NCBI GenBank assembly: GCA_026119855.1
Contig: JAOWBW010001124.1
Span: forward strand, 124,001 to 188,000
Direction: 5' to 3'
DNA from: Campanula takesimana
Lineage: Eukaryota; Streptophyta; Magnoliopsida; Asterales; Campanulaceae
Length of the DNA stretch: 64,000 bases
The notes below the pieces were generated by a model. That model had not been told where the DNA came from and did no database searches. It was given only the letters and a program-made list of their open reading frames with translations. Each line of letters opens with the position of its first letter. Within the stretch, counting starts at the first letter, position 1. Below, one piece after another: positions 33,324 to 45,448 of the stretch. Made by a program: the position numbers and the translations under genes.

Positions 33324-34561
33324 CTACTCTCTCTCTGTCTATGTCCACTTTTCCTTTTTAGTCTGTCCCAGAGTATATGTCCACTTACTTAAATGACAAA
33401 GAATCTTTACTATTCCTCCCACTTATTCTCTCTCCTACTTACTTTTATACTCACAACACCAATCAACTTACTATTCCTTCTCACTCACTCTCTCTACTAC
33501 CTACTTTTCTACTTAGACTACCCACAATGGGTGTATGAATAGGTGTATGAAAGTTGGGGGAGGGGTATGAAACTATTGTGGGGGGTGTATGAAACTTGGT
33601 GTTTGAAATGTGTGTATGAAAAAATTCATACGGGTTGAATTTTGGGGAGGGCCTGCGTACGAGTCCACGTGGCGACGTATAATTGGACCGCAAAGGGCAC
33701 GTGCACCACACGGCCCGACAGGGCGCGTGTGGGCGCGGCCCGGCGGCTTTTTTTTTTGTTTTTCCCTGTTTGAAACACGTGTAAGAACATCATTGGTCCA
33801 TGGATTTTCGGATTTAATTTTTTAACTCAATTATTTGAGCTGAATTATCACCTAGTAATTTTATTTTTTTTTCCGCCAAAATTCAGCATTTTTTTTCCCT
33901 ATAAAATGATGCAAGTTTCATTAGATTTAGACACAAAAAAAAAACTATCTTTTCTCAATTTTCCTTCTCCATTTTAGCCTACATTTAAAAAAATTCATCA
34001 TCTTTTGCGTGATTCAAGAGTTCATCAACAATTGCAGAAGGATCTAGTCAAGCACATATGGGCAAAATTCGGAAACCATGTGTGATTTAATAATTTTATT
34101 GTCTTTCATTAATTATGTCGCGAGCTAAGTGTATTGTAACTTTTCTTATTTTGAATAATAATTATCGTCATTTATCTAATTATTCAATTGCCAAAAAATA
34201 TTAATTTAGTGTAAAATATTGTTTTAATTATAAATAATAATAATAATTATTATTTTACTAATCATAAAAATAAAGAATATATAAAAAAAAAAAATAATAT
34301 AAAAGTAGTGGGGTATAGAATGATGAGTGGGAGGGAGATGAATTTTTTTTTTCCAACTAACCATTGTAGGGGGGTTGTATGAAAGGGGTGTATGAAAGAT
34401 GAGGTGGATAGGATAAAGTGTTAAAGTGGTTGTATGAAATGGGAAGGGGAGTTGAAACCATTGCTCATAGTCTTAGAATATTTACATCACTTTCACCATT
34501 TCTCAATCTCCGTATAAATGAGAGGGTGAACATATACTATACTATGGTACGGAGGGAGTAT
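33324..34561. mobile_element. Stowaway-like MITE split by another transposon
   Basis: The left part from 33324 (TACTCTCTCTCTGTCTATGT) to 33515 and the right part 34476-34561 (ending GGTACGGAGGGAGTA) read as one element once the insertion 33516-34472 and one TTA copy are taken out. Confidence 0.65.
33516..34472. mobile_element. PIF/Harbinger-type element (957 bp), non-coding
   Basis: A TTA duplication at 33513-33515 and 34473-34475, with inverted termini GACTACCCACAATGG and CCATTGCTCATAGTC. Sub-terminal GTATGAA words recur near both ends. A 3-bp TTA duplication is typical of PIF/Harbinger. No transposase frame. Confidence 0.75.
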
Positions 34562-35336
34562 TATTAAGCGACATCTACTGTATTTATGAAATAGAGAGTG
34601 TTTATTAAGAGAGTACACAATAATGTTCTGTTAATTTGTGAGGATTATGAATCTTAAAGAAATCTAGCAATTAATTAATTAAAATAAACAGACAGGGAAA
34701 AGGGGAATAGCATCTTTGCTAGGTGACATACAGATGAAGATAGAAATTGCAGCAGGGCACCCTCATTACCTATTGACTTCTGTATTTTGCCCCTGAATTA
34801 TTTTAATACGTAGTACTATATTATTAAAAGTACTTTCTCTCTTACCGACCAACATGATTTTCAGAAATTTAGTTACACACAAAATGTTTTTTTTTTTTTT
34901 TTTTTTAGTTTTTCTTTCTTGTTTAGTCTTTTAATATAGTGATAGCATGTGAATAACAGAGATTACTGAAAAATGGTTGGATCTTGAGTTCTTCCTAAGT
35001 GTACTATTTTCCTATTAATAAAAAAAAAAGGTGAAAAATAATGTCAAAAGATAAAAATACGTACAAGTGTAAAGAGGTCCCCCAGGGTGACCTTATTAAA
35101 TAGGGTATGGCATCATCAATGAAGTCATGTCCTTGATATGAACAATTTTTTTGGTTATATTTACTGCTGGGGCAGCTACTTATGATTAACTACTAGTCTT
35201 CCTTTTGGAATCAACTATGTACAAGTATTATGAGCTTGGGATGGAATGGGGGTGGGATTCTCTTTTGAAAAAGAATAATTTCTTTACTAAATAAACTCTT
35301 TCCAAATATGGGACTAAAGGATGAGGGATAAAGATA
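34562..35336. other. Intergenic, no gene seen
   Basis: AT-rich sequence with poly-T at 34888-34906; nothing recognised. Confidence 0.5.
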
Positions 35337-35687
35337 GGGGTAATGCCATAAGTTCTTTATTTATAAATCTTTTTCCCATAATTTTTTATATAACATGTTG
35401 CATTATTCATGTCGTATTATTCAACAATTGTACTGTATCATATAACACTGCACACTGAATATAGTATTGCATGAAGGCGGCCGGGGTGACCTGACGGCGA
35501 CCGGAGACCGACGGCCGGTTGTGGTGGCAGAATGCAGTAGTATTGATGCAATATCATATTATTTTATTACTGCATGTTGCATGCAGTATGATATACTGCT
35601 GCAAAGAAACTTTTCGAGCATTTCAAGTTGATAGAAAATTTGTGGAGAAGTGGTTTATTATAAAAGGAACTTTTGGGGCATTTTCCC
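35337..35687. mobile_element. Mutator-type MITE (351 bp)
   Basis: A perfect 9-bp duplication ATAAAGATA at 35328-35336 and 35688-35696. Termini GGGGTAATGCCATAAGTTC and GAACTTTTGGGGCATTTTCCC are inverted. A 9-bp duplication is the Mutator signature. A GC-rich patch GGCGACCGGAGACCGACGG lies in the middle. Confidence 0.8.
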
Positions 35688-35933
35688 ATAAAGATAAAGT
35701 GTGAAATTACTTAAAATCCTCTCATTTTCAGTTTTTCAAAGTAGGAAAGAATCTATAGAATTCAATTGTATAACAATTTAAATTTCAATAAATTAATTTA
35801 ATTTAAAAGGTGTGATCGCTATTTCTTTTAACTTCTTTTTTCTCACTGGAAGAGGTCGTTTAATTTATGAGTTATTAGTCCTAATGCTTCATAACCTTTT
35901 GAATATCTGCAGTAAGATTGTATGCACCCATAC

Positions 35934-37472
35934 TGTTGGTCCCAGAGACACAACAAAGGTATGAAAAGAGGCTAGAGGGGGGGGGGGTGAATAGCCTATT
36001 TAAAATTCCAACCCTTTTTCAATATTCAACCTTTATGATTACACTTGAATTTTGCGGTAGATGAAATACCACGCGGTCAAGTATAAAATGCACAGCGGAA
36101 GTTTTCGTTGAAACAAGTTTAGAGTTGTTTTTGATAAGTTCAATGCGGTAGACAGTGATGCGGTAGATAGTTTGCGGTAGGTAGTTTGCGGTAGGTGAAG
36201 GTGAGGTAGGTTGAGATTGAAAACTTTGTGTCTTAGAGATTTTTGGCAAATGATAAGTTAGTCAGATTTTAGCTAAGGCAATGAGGTAGACAAACAAACA
36301 CAATTCACAATTGTTCTTAAATATGAAAGATCAAACACTAAATGACAAACGAGATTAATATGAACAATAATAACAAGACAAACAAGACTTAAAGTAAATT
36401 TGCAGAAATGAAAAGTGCAGTAAGTAAATGACACAGAGATTTGGAAAAGTTCGATCTGTTAAAAGATCTACGTCCTTTACCAAGATGGTCAGTCTTGGAT
36501 TTTGAATGAGGTATATATTTGATTCACTTGAGTACAGATTACAGAGATGAAGTATTTGAATCAACACCTATTTCTATGAAGAACAATCCTAGACTTAGAC
36601 CAGTATATCCCTAATGATTCAATCTATGTGATTGATCAATCGGGGTGAGTGTGTGTAAGAATCAAAAGCTCTTTGGAATCTATATGATTTTAGATCCTAA
36701 TGAAACTTGTGTGATGAGGCTTGAGATTTGATATTGAAGGTTGCTGGAGATTTGTTGAAGACTTGAAGGTTGAGTGCTTGAAGATTCGAAGGATTCTGGA
36801 AATCTTGAATATGATCTTCAATCACCAAGAATTTCAACAGCAAATTCTCTCTTGGAATCTCAGCTTTTTTTCAATGAAGAACTCAAGGTCTATTTATAGC
36901 CTTGATGGAGAAACTAGCCGTTTGAATTCTTGGAGGATAAGTTTGGAGGACAATGAGCTGTTGAATTCTAATTGGAGCTCAGTCTGAGTTGTCCTTTTGT
37001 TGCAGAGTCATGGTGGTCCAACTGTACTATGACGAAAGTTGAGTTCAAATTTTAAATTTGAATTTGCAACGTTCTAAACTAACCAAGGTTTTGGACACAA
37101 GTGTGACCATGGTTAAGTTTGAACCAAACTTGAGTTTCTTCAACTCTGGTTACATGCGACAGGATGAACCATGCGGTCGCCTTGGTTCATGCGGTCGATA
37201 GAGAATATGAGTTGAGTTGATCCATGCGGCAAGCACATGTTCATGCGGTAGATGTCTTCATGCGGTAGGCTTGGGCCTTACCTCATATCTCCAGACTTAG
37301 AAAAAATTGAGGGTCCTAATCTGCTAAGCCTATCAAACTAGAAAGGGGACTATTCTAAATGAAGTACAAGTACTTATTATAATATATCCTAAAGTCCACA
37401 AAGAGTAAAATAAGGTTATGGGATCAATCAAATTAAGGTAAAAGGAGTGGTTTATAATAAGCATACCCAACA
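35934..37472 (-). repeat. 3' LTR of SIRE copy 1
   Basis: TGTTGGTCCCAGAGACACAA to GCATACCCAACA on the plus strand. It holds about a dozen copies of TGCGGTMG-type words, with a six-copy cluster at 37155-37268. Confidence 0.95.
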
Positions 37473-37492
37473 ATCTCCCCCTATTTGATTGA
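37473..37492 (-). other. Polypurine tract of SIRE copy 1
   Basis: On the minus strand AATCAAATAGGGGGAGAT precedes the LTR start TGTTGGGTATG, as expected for the second-strand primer. Confidence 0.85.
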
Positions 37493-37873
37493 GACCATTA
37501 CCTACTATAACAAAGGCTAATTCATTGTACTTGGTAAAAACATGTTTTCAAGAATAAACATTTTATTAATATCATGTCCCAATTCAATGCACACTCTAAG
37601 CCAATGTTATAGATTTCTATCATCCTAAAAGGAAAAACAAAATTACTAATCCTAGAAGATAGAAATAACATTTGAAGCATTTTAAGATATGTAATCAAAG
37701 AAGGATAGAAATGCATCAAATACAATAACAACATACTCCAAAACAATAATCATTAAAGCATATGAGTAAAATCAAACAAAAGAGGAATTAATGTCAAGTT
37801 ACAAACCCAAAATAAAGACATAAAAGTAAGATTGTTTTTAAACATCAAATTTTCATGACCACATGCGGTCAGA

Positions 37874-40800
37874 TCAAATGCGGTCAATGTCGATAAGGTC
37901 TTCAATGAATTTTGCGGCAAGAGGAAAGTGGTAGGCTGGGATATTCAATCCTGGAATCATGACTGGAGCAGTGACTCCATCTTCTCCCTCTTCTTCACCT
38001 TGAGAATGCACATTGTCGTGACCTGCCTCTGTTAGCTGGTTTCCAGCTTGATTATCTGCGCGGCTAAGACGAGTCAAAGCCGTATTAACTCTGCTGGAAA
38101 GAAGATCAATCCGGGTAGACTGGCTTTCAATCCTTACATTGTTGACCTCAATGCGGTTGGTTTGAACTTTCATGGCTTCGGTCATAGCCGTAATTTTGGG
38201 AGTGAACTTGTCAACGACGGACATAAGTGCGGCATTGGTATGTACTATAATCTCCTCCTTGATCCACTTCTGCATCTTCTCAAGCTCTTTCTCCATTTCT
38301 AGATTATCATGATTCATTGCCTTGGACAATTCTTTGCTTGCTCCCTCAACACCCCTAACAACACTATTGCTGATGTACTCAGTTTGCTTTCTGAGACCTT
38401 CATTCAATGCAGCAAGTGTTAGGTCTGAGGTAGAAGCATCTGCGGCAGATGGCGGAGGTCGTGCGGTAGAAGTGCCAGTTGTTCCATCAAGAATGTCTTT
38501 CACAGCCTTTGTTAACACAATACTCTCCCCCTTAATGGTCAAAATCATTTCAGAGGGAAGTGCGGTAACATCTCGCTTTAAAGCCGCCTGATCAGTCTTC
38601 AATTCAATAACCTCCTCTCGAAGTGCCACCATACTAGACACCAAAGATTCAACCTGTGACTGGGTGTCTGCCTGCATCTGAGTAAGAAGTTTAACTGCGG
38701 CAAACAGTTCTGAAGTAGATGTAGATGACTCAAGAGCAGGAGGTGCGGTCGAGGGAGGGACTGCGGTAGTAGTATCCGCGGCAGGATCAACCTTGCTTGG
38801 CACGATGTCTGTCTCAACATCTTCTATCTCAACGATTTCAACAAACGTATCAAATTTCTCAGGCACGGGGTCAGCCTCAACTTTGTCATCACTCAAAGCC
38901 TTGATACTATCATCATCTTCACTAGCTGCTGAAATCTCGTCTTTCTCATCAGAACTTTCATCAACTAAGCCTTTATCAATCGGCTTCTCAACAACTATTG
39001 CTACTGCAGTTCCTTCAGAACTTTCATCTTCATTCCCGTTTTCATCTCCTTCATTGTCTTCATCATTGTCTGCGGTAACATCGCCTTGGGATTCTCCAAA
39101 TTTAGTGACTTCTTCCATATCGTCGAGTTGTGCATCTAAGACAAAATCTTTTGAAATCTGGGGAGGAAAGATATCGAGGTCTTCTTCAGATCCAAACTTA
39201 GGAGACTATACCTCGGGAGAACATGACTTGACTTTAGCTTTCTTAGACGACTTGACAGGACTTGGAGTATGAGTCCTCTTTTTCGCCTCAACTTTCTTCA
39301 TGAGAGGCTCCCCCTGACTTGCGGCATGCTTGGGCTTGGAAGCGGATAGAGCAGACTTTGAAGGAAAGGAAGATTTTGAGGGTGCGGTATAAAGAGACTT
39401 GGATGGTTTTGCTTTGGGTTGAGGTTCAGGAGAGGGAGATGCGGTAGACACAACCTTTGGTTTTGAGATGGGATTTGACTTTGGTTTTGGGGCGGATGGT
39501 TTGGAAAGAGAGGTAGGCACTGAAGTTTCAGAAATTTTGATTCCAGCGGCAGAGGGTTTGGATTTCGTGACAATGGTGTGTTCATCAACCTTTTCTTTAC
39601 CTTTGATTGAGGGGGAAGGAGAATGAATAGCTATGCCTTTTGCCTTAGCTCGTACTGCGGCAGCTTTGAGACGTTCCTTCTCAAATGCGTTAGCAAGCTC
39701 AACAGTCATCCTTTTATCACCTAAGTTGGCTTCCCCACGCTTGGTATACTTGGGCATAACATACTCTTCAACTGGATCCTTGAGGAGATAGTGTCTGTAC
39801 AGCTCATCTCCAAAATTGTTTCTGAAATTCACACGCATAGATTTGCGGCAGAAATCCTTCGATATAGGAATGGGAACTTTGTACTTCTTGTGCTTTTCAA
39901 ACAACTCCTTGATTCGGAGTATATGACTCATGAGGCAGGAGATCAGGCGGCTGTTGGTGCGGTATTTGGTCTCACCTGCATCAGCCGCATCCTTATAGGC
40001 AAGGATATTTACCTTCAATACATCATAAATGATCTCACCCCAATCCAATTGTCTGCCGAGGTAGATAGCAGTACAAATCATCCACTGGGTTAAAGTTTGC
40101 ATGATTTCCGGTTTTGCATAATAGAGCATGATATACAAGGTGGCCAATGTGATACATGATTTCTCCCACATCCTTCCTTTGAATCTTAAGGATATCAGTG
40201 GATCCGGAAAGCTTCTGAGCGAGACCACGAATTTCTTCCCTTGAGATCTCTTCCGGACCACCCTTAAGTCTTTTAATTCCCACAACATGGGCCAGATCTC
40301 TGGCGTCAAAAGCCATATCAATGCCCATAACTTTGGCTTTAATGAACTTGGGGTGAGCATTAGGGTTTTCTGCATCCTCCATTTCTACGGCAGAGGTGAA
40401 GAACTCATCCACAAAAGCTGGAAGGTGGAAATCTTGATCAATGGTAAATAGAGGTAGGAGGCCAGACTTCTTTAGCCTTGCAAGAATGATGCGACCAATT
40501 GCGTCTGGTTTTAGATCTTCAAGGTCTATTACTATCCCAGGAATGAAGTGATTTAAATTCTGAAATAAGCAAAAATTTAAGTTAAAAATGCGGTAGGTCG
40601 TGCGGCACTTGACAAGGGTTGCAGCAAATATTGCACGGTCAAGTGGGGCACGGCAAGCAAATGAGCGGTCGATTCTTAGGTAGGTTACCGTAAACACTTA
40701 AAAGAAATTGCGTAGAGATCAAAACATGAATAGTGACTAACAAGAAATATAATCTTATGATAAATCAAGATGGATCAAAAAGTGATTTCTTCAAGAACAC

Positions 40801-41155
40801 TATGAACATGACTAAGAACACGAAGAACACCATAGTTAATAGAGCCTAGATTATCAGAAAAATCATCAAAATCCATAAAAAGTGTCATAAACAGAATCGA
40901 AACTGTATACAATTTCAGAATAGCGAATCAATTTCATGAAGCAAAACACATTAGACTAGGAAATTGAAAAGGGGATTTCTAACATGAACTAGAAAAATAT
41001 GTAAACCCATTTGGGTGAAAATCAATCTCAAAGTAAACAAAACATTGATTGAGACTAAAACACGAAATATGAGAATCAAAACAATCATTAATCTCAAACA
41101 ATAAGAATTTAATCATCATTTAAGTCAGAAATCCTGAGAATCATGAAATATGAAG

Positions 41156-41189
<34 letters not shown>

Positions 41190-41327
41190 AAGAACCCACT
41201 AAGAAAAAGAATGGCGGAAATAAGAAAATCATACCATAACAACGACTTGGGAAGAAGGTTGGGAATGTTGATCTTCACTGGATTCAACTGATTTTGAGGA
41301 TTTCTTAGAATGAAGTTTGGAAGTCAT
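37874..41327 (-). pseudogene. Spliced env-like gene of SIRE copy 1
   Basis: Exon 1 41327-41235 (31 codons, MTSKLHSKKSSKS start) ends at ATG|GTATGA; exon 2 begins at 40559 after TTGCTTATTTCAG with NLNHFIPGIVIDLEDL; both phase 0. A 31-base T run (poly-A on the gene strand) lies in the intron at about 41159-41189. Together about 925 codons after one frameshift near 40165 and one TAG at 39208-39206; the frame continues on both sides of each. N-terminal half globular (FTIDQDFHLPAFVDEFF, LDWGEIIYDVLKVN), then a Lys/Pro/Ser-rich basic stretch, an acidic stretch and a coiled coil (residues VALREEVIELKTDQAALKRD and on). I see no signal peptide or clear membrane helix, so it need not act as an envelope; SIRE elements are known for a gene of unknown role here. 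Confidence 0.7.
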
Positions 41328-42144
41328 TATAAATAGGAGGTTTGAGTGAGAGAGAAATGTCAGTTTAGAGAGATATTCTAGAGAGAAGGTAGAGAGAGAG
41401 AGTTTCTGAAAAGTAGAGTGCAGAGAGAGAATGGTGGGAAGGAAGAGGGTGGAACGGTTTGGTGGAGGAGGGGGGTTCGTTCTGCAGATGTCAGAGAGAT
41501 GGGAAGGTGGGAGGTTAATCTCTGTAAAAAGGTCAGATTTGACCTGGAATGTCCTCTCTAACATTAAATGCAATGTACTATGTGTCATATCAAAAGACCA
41601 ATGATGGCTCAATTAATTATTTAAGGAATAAAATTAAATGCAGAAATTAATATTCCTAAATGATTTGAATTAAATGAAAAGCGAGGGAAAAGTGGAAGTT
41701 ACCTTAATACCCTTGAGGTAGATTAGATCTAAGCAACCTACATATCTCTAAGTTAGAAAGACTTACCTGGGGTTCTTAATGCGGTAACTTGGGTTGGGTT
41801 CGACCGTGCATTGTGCGGTCGATATGACTTACGTTGCTTGATTTACACTTCTATAAAGTAGTGAACATATATCATCATTTTCCATCATTTGAGGTTTCTT
41901 CAAAACCTTGAAATAGATCATCACTATAACAAATTATATGATAGCTTTTGTTGATGCGGTAGCATGGGCTTATGTGGCATCATGTGATAGTGCAGCAGAT
42001 AAGATTCGCGGTCTGGTGAGATCTAAAGCTTGATGATTATTTTGATCTTGGTTGACCGTGAGGTGATCTGCCGTATACCTACTTATAAGTTGAACTTGGA
42101 AAACACAAGACATTAGTACAAAATAATCATATGGACAAGTTGAG
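41328..42144. other. Untranslated stretch between pol and the env-like gene
   Basis: No gene seen. It includes TGCGGTAAC, TGCGGTCG and TGCGGTAG words near 41780-41960. A TATA-like CTATTTATA lies just 5' of the env-like start on the minus strand, too close to be a usual TATA box. Confidence 0.5.
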
Positions 42145-45100
42145 TTAGAGTTCAAGCATACCCATTTCTCCTCTTAGATACCTAAATCTCTTAGAATCAA
42201 GAGCCTTGGTGAGAATGTCTACAATTTGATTGTCAGTACTCACATACTCTAGATGGATATTACCTTTTTCCACATGATCCTTGAGAAAGTGGTATTTGAT
42301 ATCAATGTGTTTGGTCTTGGAATGCATGACAGGGTTGTTGGAGACAGCAATGGTAAATGTATTGTCACAATAGATTGGACAATTTTCTTCTTTGATTCTA
42401 TAGTCAACCAATTATTGCTTCATCCACAGCACTTGGCAGCAACAGCTTCCAGCAGCTATATATTCAGCTTCTGTGGTAGATACAGAGACTGAGGCTTGTT
42501 TCTTGCTTGCCCATGAAACTAGTCAATTTTTGAGGAAGTGACAAGTTCCACTTGTGCTTTTCCTGTCAATGGTACATGCTGCATAGTCTGCATCTGAGTA
42601 ACCTATAAGATCAAAATTTGAATCTTTGGAGTACCAAAGTCCAAGGTTAATAGTCCCAGATAGATATCGAATAATACGTTTCACAGCAATAAGATGTGCT
42701 TCTCTAGGATCAGCTTGATAACGAGCACAAACACAAACACTAAACATGATATCTGGCCTACTAGTAGTTAAGTATAGAAGAGAGCCAATCATACCTCGAT
42801 ATAAGGTTTGATCAACTTTCTTACCTTTCAAGTCTTTATCTAGTTTGTTGCCGGTGGCCATAGGAGTGTCGTATGCTTTTGCATTTTCAAGTCCAAATTT
42901 CCTTATGAGATCTTTTGTGTACTTTGCTTGGCTGAGGAAGATGCCTTCAGCACATTGTTTGATTTGAAGTCCAAGGAAGAATTTCAATTCTCCCATCATG
43001 CTCATCTCAAATTTGCTTTTCATGAGTTTCTCAAAACGCTTATACAACAATTCATTAGTAGAATCAAAAATAATATCATCGACATATATTTGAACAAGTA
43101 AAGTATGATCATTATATTTAGCAATGAATAAAGTTGTGTCAATCTTACCACGCTTGAATCCATTTTCAAGGAGAAATTTTGATAGAGTATCATACCATGC
43201 TCGTGGAGTTTGTTTGAGTCCATACAAAGCTTTATGGAGTTTGTAGACATGATTTGGAAATTTGGGATCTTCAAATCCGAGTGGTTGAGCAACAAAGACT
43301 GTTTCTTGAAGTTCACCGTTAAAGAATGCACTCTTCACGTCCATTTGATATAGCTTGAATCTTTTGTAAGAGGCATAAGCCAAGAATATTCTTATAGCTT
43401 CGAGTCTCGCAACGGGGGCAAATGTTTCATCATAATCAATGTCTTCTTCTTGTCTGTAACCTTATGCAACCAACCTAGCTTTGTTTCTTATGATACTTCC
43501 ATTCTCATCCATCTTGTTTCGGAATACCCACTTTGTACCAATCACTCCTTGATCTTGTGGCCTTGGAACTATGGTCCAAACTTTACATCTTTCAAATTGG
43601 TTGAGCTCTTCTTGTATAGCAACAACCTAACTTGAGTCTTGGAGTGCTTCATCAACTTTCTTGGGTTCAACTTGAGATATGAATGCGGTAAGAGCATCAT
43701 AGTTTGATCTTCTTGTTCGAACACCAGAATGCAAATCACCAATGATATTCTGAATAGGGTGATTTCTGACCTCACGAACTTCTTGAGGTATGTCTGGTTG
43801 AGTTGATGGTGGTTGTAAATCTTCTAGAGGTATATCATTTGAGACATCCCAATCATAGGTAATTTGGGGGATAGTTTCTTCCACATTGATGGGTGTTTCA
43901 ACTTCAACTCCATTTGAGGTAGCAGCAGATGAGGTAGCTTCTGGTGCTTCAGGTGAGGTAGATAGAGGTGCAGTTAAGGTAGATGGATTTCCTTATGTTG
44001 ATGGATTTTACGGTCGAGTTGTACCTATCTCATTAACCTCAACAAAATCATCAGCAACATTTGGAGCCATATGTGGCTCAAGGAGAGAATGTTCATCAAA
44101 TATAACATGAACAGATTCAACTATCTTAAGAGTGGTTTTATTAAATACACGAAAAGCTTTTGAGTGTTTAGCATACCCAATAAATATACCTTCATCGGCC
44201 TTAGGAGCAATTTACCTCGATGTTCTTTACCGTTGTAGAGTATGAAGCATTTGCATCCAAATATCTTGAAGTATGCTATGTTGGGGGTTCTTCCTCTCCA
44301 AAGTTCATAAGGAGTTTTGTTGTAGGTCTTATTGATGAGGGATCTATTTTGAGTGAAGCATGTTGTGTTGACGGCTTCAGCCTAAAAATATTGAGGTAGC
44401 TTTGCTTCAGCAATCATTGTCTTTCCAGCCTCTATCAACGTTCTGTTCTTCCTTTCCACTACACTGTTTTGTTGTGGAACTCCAGCAGCAGAGAATTTGT
44501 GGTCAATACCATGATCATCACAGTACTGAGCAACACCGTTGTTCTTGAATTCTATACCGTTGTCGGATCAAACACTAACGATGTCATCTTCTTTTTGTGT
44601 TTGGAGCTGTCTAAAGAGTGCGGTCAAAATGTCATAACAATCATCCTTTGAGATCATCATTTCAACCAATGTATATCTTGAATAGTCATCTACCATAACT
44701 AAGGTATATCTATTTCCTCCAATACTTGCAGTAGTAACAGGTCCAAACAAGTCCATATGTAGTAGTTGCAAACATCTAGAAGTTGAAGGTGTCGTCTTGC
44801 TAGAGAAAGACACTTTTGGTTGTTTGCCTAGTTGATATGCTGTGCACTTCTCATCATGGTGATCGGCTACTTTGGGTAGACCACAAACTAGATTCTCTCT
44901 ACCAATCTTGGAGAGATACTTGAAGTTTAAGTGACTTAGTCTTTTGTGCCACAGCCAACTATTCTCACTAACATTCTTTGCTACAAAACAGAGATTAGAA
45001 GAAATGCAAGATAAATTAAAATCAACAACATAAGCATTTTTCTTACGAATCCCTTTGAGCAAAGTGACGCCGGATGTGCCATCTTTGATGAGACAGAAAT

Positions 45101-45392
45101 TTGAGGTGAAGTGGCATTGCAATCCTTTGTCGCAGAACTGAGATATTGAGAGTAGATTGTGTTGTAGTCCAATAACTAGAGAGACTTCTTGGATGGTGAT
45201 TTTTCCTTTTCGAATGACTCCATATCCTACAATCTTTCCTTTGTTATTATCTCCGAAGGTTACTGATGGACCTTTCTCTTCACGGACATCTTCCAATAAG
45301 TTGATATCTCCGGTCATGTGCCTTGAACAGCCACTATCGAGATACCATAAACTTGATCTATCCTTGGAGAGTCCAGTCATTAAGCAGAGAAC
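42145..45392 (-). pseudogene. SIRE copy 1 pol: protease, integrase, RT, RNase H
   Basis: Protease motif WYLDSGCSRHMTG near 45345; pre-integrase zinc region with WLWHKRLSHLNF; integrase start LLHMDLFGPVTTASI and DDYSRYT; the integrase middle (44570-43890) is disrupted by stops and frame changes. RT from about 43640: GTKWVFRNKM, YDETFAPVARLEAIR, QMDVKSAFFNGEL, catalytic YVDDI at about 43085, GSLLYLTTSRPDIM; RNase H with STTEAEYIA and IYCDNTFTIAVSNNP, end GMLEL at 42145. In-frame stops at 43629-43627 (TGG to TAG by context), near 43465 (CAA to TAA), 42525-42523 and near 42412. Normally one polyprotein that copies and inserts the element; dead here. Confidence 0.9.
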
Positions 45393-45448
45393 CTATAAAA
45401 TAAACATTTAAGAACAAGGTCCCCTTTTATTCTTTTGGGTCCAAAGGG

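Noticed and set aside
38793..39272. Plus-strand frame of 159 codons rich in Ser
   Set aside because: Antisense shadow of the acidic part of the SIRE env-like gene.
37874..40697. Host gene for an acidic coiled-coil protein
   Set aside because: It lies between pol and the 3' LTR of a SIRE element with a perfect target duplication and shares the element's repeated word, so it is the element's env-like gene.
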